Below are positions 58,948-64,000 of a stretch of 64,000 bases of DNA, in pieces; the first letter of the stretch is position 1, and every line of letters starts with the position of its first letter. The notes under the pieces were generated by a model, which saw nothing but the letters and a program-made list of their open reading frames with translations, was not told the DNA's origin and did not search any database. The position numbers and the translations under genes were made by a program. This DNA is from an uncultured Porphyromonadaceae bacterium (GTDB lineage: Bacteria > Bacteroidota > Bacteroidia > Bacteroidales > Muribaculaceae), in contig CAMWMR010000002.1 in assembly GCA_947175425.1 (NCBI GenBank), forward strand, positions 1 through 64,000, written 5' to 3'.

Positions 58948-59745
58948 TTATTCGGTTGGTAAATCCCCTGCGTGGAGTAGGCTCTGCTGGCCTTTTCCTT
59001 CGGTTTTGTTGCCGTACTTTATTGCATGGCGCGGACAAATGTGGTAGCACCGCAGGCACAGGGCGCAATGCTCGCCCCACGCCGGACGTCCGTCTTTACC
59101 GGCGCTTATGTTTGCCATGGGGCAGCTGCGTATGCAAAGGCCGCAGGAGGTGCAAGCTTCGGAGGTGCGGAAAGGTGTGGCCGACATTTCAAAACGACGG
59201 AACCACGGATACACGATTGCCGTTTTTATCCACGGAAAAGAACCGCGCACCAAAATATCATTACCTCCCGACACTATCACCTTGGCTATACGTGTAAGAG
59301 TATCGTCCGATTCGCGCAACTTCCGGGCGGCTTCTTCCCGGGAATCGACATCGAAGCCTTTCATGCACACATAGGTATTGGGCATTATCACGGAAAACGC
59401 ATTCTTACCCGCAAGTCCGCGCCGGTGCAGGAGTCGTCGCCACTGGCGGTCGGTATAACCCGTGTCGTCGCCGCAGGTAGTGAGCATAAAGTGCTCAAGT
59501 GCGCTTGCTCTCTCCGGCAGTTTCACCTTATTAATATAGGAGACCATAACAGGAGGCACTCCCCACGAGTATGTAGGGAATGCCCATATTATACGTCGGT
59601 CGTTTTCCCGCAAGGGAAGAAATGCCCCCTCGGGATTGCGCAGGTCTGCCGCTCCGAGAACATGAACTTTTTCATTACCGAGCATGGCGGCCAGGCGCTG
59701 CGCACAATTCAAGGTGTTGCCCGTGCCGGAGAAAACGATAATCAT
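58948..59745 (-). CDS. EFR1-type flavodoxin-ferredoxin protein
   Basis: This 265-residue protein joins an N-terminal flavodoxin-like domain (FSGTGNTLNCAQRLA) to a C-terminal pair of 4Fe-4S sites, CTSCGLCIRSCP and CALCLRCYHICP (about 206-248). The EFR1 family is thought to move electrons in anaerobes; partners are unknown. It is the last gene of the gltX operon, and its start overlaps the DUF2027-Smr stop by 4 nt. Confidence 0.9.
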   Translation of the reverse strand: MIIVFSGTGNTLNCAQRLAAMLGNEKVHVLGAADLRNPEGAFLPLRENDRRIIWAFPTYSWGVPPVMVSYINKVKLPERASALEHFMLTTCGDDTGYTDRQWRRLLHRRGLAGKNAFSVIMPNTYVCMKGFDVDSREEAARKLRESDDTLTRIAKVIVSGGNDILVRGSFPWIKTAIVYPWFRRFEMSATPFRTSEACTSCGLCIRSCPMANISAGKDGRPAWGEHCALCLRCYHICPRHAIKYGNKTEGKGQQSLLHAGDLPTE

Positions 59746-60866
59746 TTGCGGTGTTTTTTGTTGCCCGATTCGGGTGCGCTGTCGGTTCTGCGGATAGTTA
59801 CCTGTGTGGCGCCGAAACCGTATTCGCGGAACGAGGCATCCTGTACGTCGTGACCCTTGAAACGGTGTGTAAGCTCTTTCATTATGGCCTGGCGCAGCAC
59901 GCCCTCGCCTTTGCCGTGGATGAACACAATTTTTTGTCCGGGCTTGCGCAGATTCTGCTGCATTACCGAGGTAAAGCGTTCTATCTGGAAGTTCAGTATA
60001 TCAGCCGGCTCAAGTCCTTCAAGGCTGTCGAAAAGTTCCGAAGCATGCAGGTCAACCTCTATAATGTCCTTGCCTGTTGTTCGGCTTGCCGCTTTGGGCG
60101 CGCGGCGGGGAGCTTCGTCCTTGGCGGGGAACATGTTCTGGGCGAGCGACTCGGGATTGAGCTTCATCTGGTTGGCCGCACGGTCGTCGGTGACAATGTC
60201 GAACGCTATGACAGGCGCATCAAAGTAAGGATTCGGGCGGAAACAATGCAGCTTGGCAAACTTGGTGGTGTCTACTCGCAGCTCCACATCCACGGGAGCC
60301 TTGCGGACAAATGCCTTATCAAGTTTAAAAGCTGTTATCTGCACCAAGAGGCGTTCCATATGTGTAATCTTGGCAGGCTCTATTTCACAAAGAAATTCCT
60401 GAATGTTCGGTTCTATTGTTCCGTGGTACAGCAACCGCCAATCCGTTTCCTTGGAATCGCGTTCGCATAGAATGACATCAAGATAATAGTTCGAATCGTT
60501 TACAAGATACGCATCGAACGATGACGTCGACAGCGCCCGCAGTTCGCTTGCCTCGACGCCGAGCACAACATTAAGTTTGTCGCCCCCGGCAGTCTCAATA
60601 ACAGGAAGCTGTGTGGGCGCCTGCTGCACCTTTTGCGGAGTAACATCCTTTGTGGGTGCCGGCTGTGGCTTTTTTGCCTGCGGACCGTAGGATGGAGGTG
60701 TAAACGATTTGGGCGAGTCAACGGCAACACATTCGCGCACGAGCACGGGTGTTTCAAAGCCGTCCTCGTCAACGTATGCCATGTCGCCTTCTATACGCAA
60801 TACTGTGCCTCCGCCAACGGCGTTGAGGTAGCGCACGGTATCGCCCGGTTTTATTGTTGCTGCCAT
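59742..60866 (-). CDS. DUF2027 protein with C-terminal Smr domain
   Basis: This 374-residue protein begins with IKPGDTVRYLNAVGGGTVLRIEGD, typical of DUF2027, and ends in an Smr domain with VDLHASELFD and FIHGKGEGVLRQAI (about 280-360), a fold found in MutS2-linked and endonuclease proteins. A middle domain (about 110-240) looks like a beta-sandwich. The family is common in Bacteroidota, with unknown function; nucleic-acid binding or cutting is likely from the Smr part. Confidence 0.92.
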   Translation of the reverse strand: MAATIKPGDTVRYLNAVGGGTVLRIEGDMAYVDEDGFETPVLVRECVAVDSPKSFTPPSYGPQAKKPQPAPTKDVTPQKVQQAPTQLPVIETAGGDKLNVVLGVEASELRALSTSSFDAYLVNDSNYYLDVILCERDSKETDWRLLYHGTIEPNIQEFLCEIEPAKITHMERLLVQITAFKLDKAFVRKAPVDVELRVDTTKFAKLHCFRPNPYFDAPVIAFDIVTDDRAANQMKLNPESLAQNMFPAKDEAPRRAPKAASRTTGKDIIEVDLHASELFDSLEGLEPADILNFQIERFTSVMQQNLRKPGQKIVFIHGKGEGVLRQAIMKELTHRFKGHDVQDASFREYGFGATQVTIRRTDSAPESGNKKHRK

Positions 60867-60871
60867 AATAC

Positions 60872-61765
60872 TCAGATTGACAGGCCTGTCCTTTCAAGCA
60901 GGCCGAATAAAAGATTCATAATGTGCACGGCGTTGCCGGTGCAGCCTTTTGTAAGCGCGTCCATGGATGCGTCAATAATGAGTCGGCCATCGCGGCAGTC
61001 AAGACGCAGAAGGCATTTGTTGCTTCCCCGCAAATCCTCGTCAACAGAACCGCTCCCGGAAATTATGTGTACAAAGCTGTGGTCGTCGTAGGCATTGGTA
61101 TACAGCCGCACAATTTCCTCGCGGGCAATAGGTGTCTCCATTTCGGCGTGCAGGTCCATGCGTTCGTAGGGAGCCGCTGCCGACGCCGATACATTAAACT
61201 GCGTCTTTGCCGAAATCTGAACTTTTTCCAGCAGCATGCCGGCCTCGGCTACGGAAGCCTCGTCAATCCCGCCGCTGACGGTAATATCCACCGGAGCATT
61301 CAAAAGCATGTTTTTTGCAAGAGGCAGCAGCGCGAGTTCAAGCAGAATGGCTCCCGGCGAAGGACTCACTGCCGCTCTTGCTCCGCGCACAAGCGCCTTG
61401 CGGGTATATTCCGGCAAGCCGTACACAACATCGGCGCTTTTGCCGTTGCGATAGAGCGGGGCATTGCCCAGTATGATGAGTCGGAATTCGGAATCGGACA
61501 CATATTTCTGCCACATTTCGTCGCTGAGATTCTCTTCGTCTATAACAAACAGAACGTCAAGCCCCGAAACATCAAGAACACGTTCCAGTTTAAGAGCGGT
61601 TTCTCCCGCATAAACGGGATGCAGTTCGGCTATAGGCTTTGCATTGCCGGCAGGGGAGGCTACGCCGCGCAAATCCACATCGGGATGTCGCAAAAGCAGC
61701 CTGAGCAGTTGTTTGCGCACGGCATCGTCGAGTTGTGCCGGTCCATATATTCCAACTTTTATCAT
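60872..61765 (-). CDS. ArgC-like protein without catalytic cysteine
   Basis: This 297-residue protein resembles N-acetyl-gamma-glutamyl-phosphate reductase: LLRLLLRHPDVDLRGV, then VVYGLPEYTRKAL, then LRGSNKCLLRLDCRDGRLII and GNAVHIMNLLFGLLERTGL. The NPGCYPT active-site stretch is VSPSPGAIL instead (Pro137 where Cys is expected), the GxxGxxG coenzyme loop is GIYGPAQL, and the catalytic His is not seen. It is therefore probably not a reductase. It is coupled to waaA by a 4-nt overlap and lies 5 nt before DUF2027-Smr. Confidence 0.85.
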   Translation of the reverse strand: MIKVGIYGPAQLDDAVRKQLLRLLLRHPDVDLRGVASPAGNAKPIAELHPVYAGETALKLERVLDVSGLDVLFVIDEENLSDEMWQKYVSDSEFRLIILGNAPLYRNGKSADVVYGLPEYTRKALVRGARAAVSPSPGAILLELALLPLAKNMLLNAPVDITVSGGIDEASVAEAGMLLEKVQISAKTQFNVSASAAAPYERMDLHAEMETPIAREEIVRLYTNAYDDHSFVHIISGSGSVDEDLRGSNKCLLRLDCRDGRLIIDASMDALTKGCTGNAVHIMNLLFGLLERTGLSI

Positions 61766-63051
61766 GTGAGGGTGAGATTGAATAAGTCTTTCAGTATTAA
61801 AGGTGTCGCGCCTATGTTCGACGCAATATATTCGCCGGCGGCTTTGCCGTGAAGTTCACGGAATGCCTGGTCTTTTTCAAGTCGTGCAAGCCAGTGCTCG
61901 AAATCGGCGCTGCGGCGTATGCACATGGCGCCTCCGCAAGCAAGCAGGCACAATGCCTCGTTGAATTTCTGATGCCGCGGCCCGAAAGCTACGGGAATGC
62001 CGTACACGGCAGCTTCGTTTATATTGTGTATGCCCGCGCCGAAACCGCCGCCAACATATGCCGCATCGGCATAGCGGTACAACGAGCTGAGTAAGCCGAA
62101 GGAATCCACAATAAGATACTTAATCCTCGCGGCAGTCTCGCGAGCCTTTTCGGGCGATTCCTCGCACAAACGCGCGAAACGCGAAAAAAGCATGGTGCGG
62201 TCCTTGCCCAGCTGACTCTGCATATGCTCCAGCCGCGCGGCGTCGAATTCATGCGGTGCTATCACGGCGCAAACATCGGTATGCTTGGCAAGCACGGGAA
62301 AATAAACATCCTCGTCCTTGCCCCAGCTGCTGCCTGCGGCAAGCATTAGTTTGTCGGCATTGGCGCTCCTGAAAATTTCCATTTCGGGAATAATCTTGGC
62401 GCGGTTCCGTATGTCGGTCACGCGGTCGAAGCGGGTATCGCCGGCAACTGTAACAGCATCTACACCTATACCGTTCAGCAAAGCCTGCGAAGCTCGGTTC
62501 TGCACATAAATATGGCGGAAGCTGCGAAGCATTGCACGGAATGTGCCTCCCCAGGGCTTGAAAAAAATCTGTCCCGGGCGGAATATTGCCGATATAAGAT
62601 AGGTGGGAATGTCTCGTTTTTGCAGTTCCTCAAGATAATTTCCCCAGAATTCGTATTTTACGAACACGGCCATTTTCGGCTCTGCCTTGTCAAGAAAAGC
62701 TTTTACAGCGCCTCGGCTGTCGAAAGGCATGTACACCACAGCAACACCGGGATTGAAATTATGGCGCACCTCGTAGCCCGACGGCGAGAAAAACGAGAGC
62801 AGAATCCGGCATTCAGGTCGGTGCGCAAGCAAAGCCTCTATAAGAGGGCGAGCCTGCTCGAATTCTCCCAGCGACGCCGCGTGAAACCACACATCGAAGC
62901 CTTCGGGAGCCATAGTGCGCCGAAAATCCGCAAGGCGATCCATAGTGGCCTCCTGCCCCTCCAGCATTTTCCTGATTTTCGGGGAACTTATGGAAGCAAG
63001 CCGGGCAGCTCCCTTGTAAAGGGAGATGCCGGCATTGTAGAGTGGATTCAT
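61762..63051 (-). CDS. waaA: 3-deoxy-D-manno-octulosonic acid (Kdo) transferase
   Basis: This 429-residue GT30 enzyme adds Kdo to lipid A at the inner face of the cytoplasmic membrane. The family start [15 protein letters not shown] is followed by [21 protein letters not shown] and the C-terminal sugar-nucleotide part with [17 protein letters not shown]. It lies in an operon with gltX upstream (4-nt overlap) and the ArgC-like gene downstream. LptD, from the same LPS pathway, is only 2.8 kb away. Confidence 0.95.
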   Translation of the reverse strand: MNPLYNAGISLYKGAARLASISSPKIRKMLEGQEATMDRLADFRRTMAPEGFDVWFHAASLGEFEQARPLIEALLAHRPECRILLSFFSPSGYEVRHNFNPGVAVVYMPFDSRGAVKAFLDKAEPKMAVFVKYEFWGNYLEELQKRDIPTYLISAIFRPGQIFFKPWGGTFRAMLRSFRHIYVQNRASQALLNGIGVDAVTVAGDTRFDRVTDIRNRAKIIPEMEIFRSANADKLMLAAGSSWGKDEDVYFPVLAKHTDVCAVIAPHEFDAARLEHMQSQLGKDRTMLFSRFARLCEESPEKARETAARIKYLIVDSFGLLSSLYRYADAAYVGGGFGAGIHNINEAAVYGIPVAFGPRHQKFNEALCLLACGGAMCIRRSADFEHWLARLEKDQAFRELHGKAAGEYIASNIGATPLILKDLFNLTLT

Positions 63052-64000
63052 TCGGCGGGTTGGATACGTTCAATACCTGCACGGATACGGCGAAGTGTTT
63101 CCTCTTTGCCAAGCAGTTCGGTGATGTCGAACATGTGCGGGCCTTTGCATTCGCCGACAACTGTCAGGCGGAATGCGTTCATCACATTGCCAAGGTGGTA
63201 GCCTTTGTCCTCAATCCATTTAAGAACAACCGGTTCCAGAGCCGCGCAGGAGAAATCGTCCTGACTTTCGAGGACTTCGCAAAGCTCGCCCATAATTGCG
63301 GGCATTTCGGCGCTCCAGCGCTTTTTAACGGCTTTGGCATCGTAGCTCTCGGGAGCCACAAAGAAGAAACGGGCCTGCTCGGCGAGGTCGCGCACAAAGT
63401 TTATGCGGCTTTTGAGCATACCGGCGGCTTTTGCTATATATTCATCGCTGAAAGCCGACGAATCAATGCCTTCGGCATCCATTACAGGCTTGAACAGCGC
63501 GGCCAGTTCTTCGTCGGGCAGCATCTGCAGATAAGTGTGGTTGAACCATTTGCCTTTCTCAAAGGCGAATTTGGCGCCGGCTTTGGAGCAGTGGTCGAGC
63601 GAGAACTTGTCGATAAGCTCCTGCATGGTCATTATTTCGGTGTCGTCGCCGGGATTCCAGCCCAGAAGTGCAAGGAAATTCACAACGGCATGAGGCAGGT
63701 AGCCGCTTTCGCGGTATCCCGAGGATATGTCGCCGCTTTTGGGATCGTGCCATTCGAGCGGGAACACCGGGAAGCCAAGACGGTCGCCGTCGCGTTTGCT
63801 CAGCTTGCCCTTGCCGTCGGGTTTGAGAAGCAGAGGCAGGTGAACAAAAGCCGGAGCGGTATCCGCCCAGCCGAAAGCCTCGTAAAGGAGCACATGCAGC
63901 GGAGCCGAAGGCAACCATTCCTCGCCGCGGATAACGTGCGAAACCTTCATCAGGTGGTCATCCACAATATTGGCAAGGTGATAAGTGGGAAGGTCGTCGG
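63048..64000 (-). CDS. gltX: Glutamyl-tRNA synthetase, C-terminal part (cut by window edge)
   Basis: The open frame runs to the window edge, so the N-terminal part is missing. The visible part holds [20 protein letters not shown], the KMSKS-like loop GKLSKRDGD, the [18 protein letters not shown] segment and the anticodon-binding helices, ending in [15 protein letters not shown]. It charges tRNA-Glu (or non-discriminating; not decidable here). Its stop overlaps the waaA start by 4 nt. Confidence 0.96.
   Translation of the reverse strand, partial: DDLPTYHLANIVDDHLMKVSHVIRGEEWLPSAPLHVLLYEAFGWADTAPAFVHLPLLLKPDGKGKLSKRDGDRLGFPVFPLEWHDPKSGDISSGYRESGYLPHAVVNFLALLGWNPGDDTEIMTMQELIDKFSLDHCSKAGAKFAFEKGKWFNHTYLQMLPDEELAALFKPVMDAEGIDSSAFSDEYIAKAAGMLKSRINFVRDLAEQARFFFVAPESYDAKAVKKRWSAEMPAIMGELCEVLESQDDFSCAALEPVVLKWIEDKGYHLGNVMNAFRLTVVGECKGPHMFDITELLGKEETLRRIRAGIERIQPAE

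Overview
The window is ordinary chromosomal DNA of a Bacteroidota bacterium. It is most likely from the order Bacteroidales, and a Muribaculaceae-like genome would fit, but that family call is inference. The supporting signs are: several good matches to the Bacteroidota sigma-70 promoter (TTTG, 19-21 nt, TAnnTTTG); almost no Shine-Dalgarno sequences; a SecA of over 1100 residues; a 1424-residue RpoC; GldH; the DUF2027-Smr protein; DUF4493 lipoproteins; and a DUF4105/Lnb protein. I see no insertion sequence, phage, integrase, CRISPR array or rRNA.

Layout. 1-12.8 kb (+ strand) is the information-processing block: the 3' end of tRNA-Thr, tuf, tRNA-Trp, secE, nusG, rplK, rplA, rplJ, rplL, rpoB, rpoC, with hairpin terminators after tuf, rplL and rpoC. 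12.8-22.3 kb holds a small TPR protein, rsgA, a Pro-rich exported protein, the cvpA-sufBCDS Fe-S assembly operon (- strand), an outer-membrane barrel protein with a strong promoter, nagB and ogt. 22.3-38.9 kb (- strand) holds secA and a long tightly packed run that reads, in transcription order, coiled-coil protein, zapA, a probable 6S RNA, rny, ricT, gldH, a HAD phosphatase, an M24 peptidase, the CCA-adding enzyme, queD, queE, an Lnb-type acyltransferase and a degenerate PafA-type phosphatase. Before it come aspS, a Nif3-like gene and a zinc-ribbon gene.

40.8-49.9 kb (- strand) holds an M3 peptidase, a flavodoxin-fold oxidoreductase and a three-gene operon of large DUF4493-type lipoproteins with a clear promoter and terminator; this is the most accessory-looking part. 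50-56 kb (- strand) holds a DMT permease, an M16 peptidase, a cyclophilin lipoprotein, an unknown 126-residue protein, an acyl-CoA/AMP ligase and an AlkZ-related protein. The LPS-assembly gene lptD (+) is divergent from the last of these. 58.9-64 kb (- strand) is an operon with mostly 4-nt overlaps: gltX (cut by the window edge), waaA, an ArgC-like gene without the catalytic cysteine, DUF2027-Smr and a flavodoxin-ferredoxin (EFR1) gene.

The observations most worth follow-up are two apparent pseudoenzymes in well-kept operons (a PafA-like phosphatase without its catalytic residues, coupled to an Lnb-type gene; an ArgC-like protein with Pro where the catalytic Cys should be), the DUF4493/PCMD-like lipoprotein trio, the 6S RNA candidate between zapA and rny, and ricT lying next to rny. 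All gene names rest on recognition of motifs and overall sequence, not on a database search.
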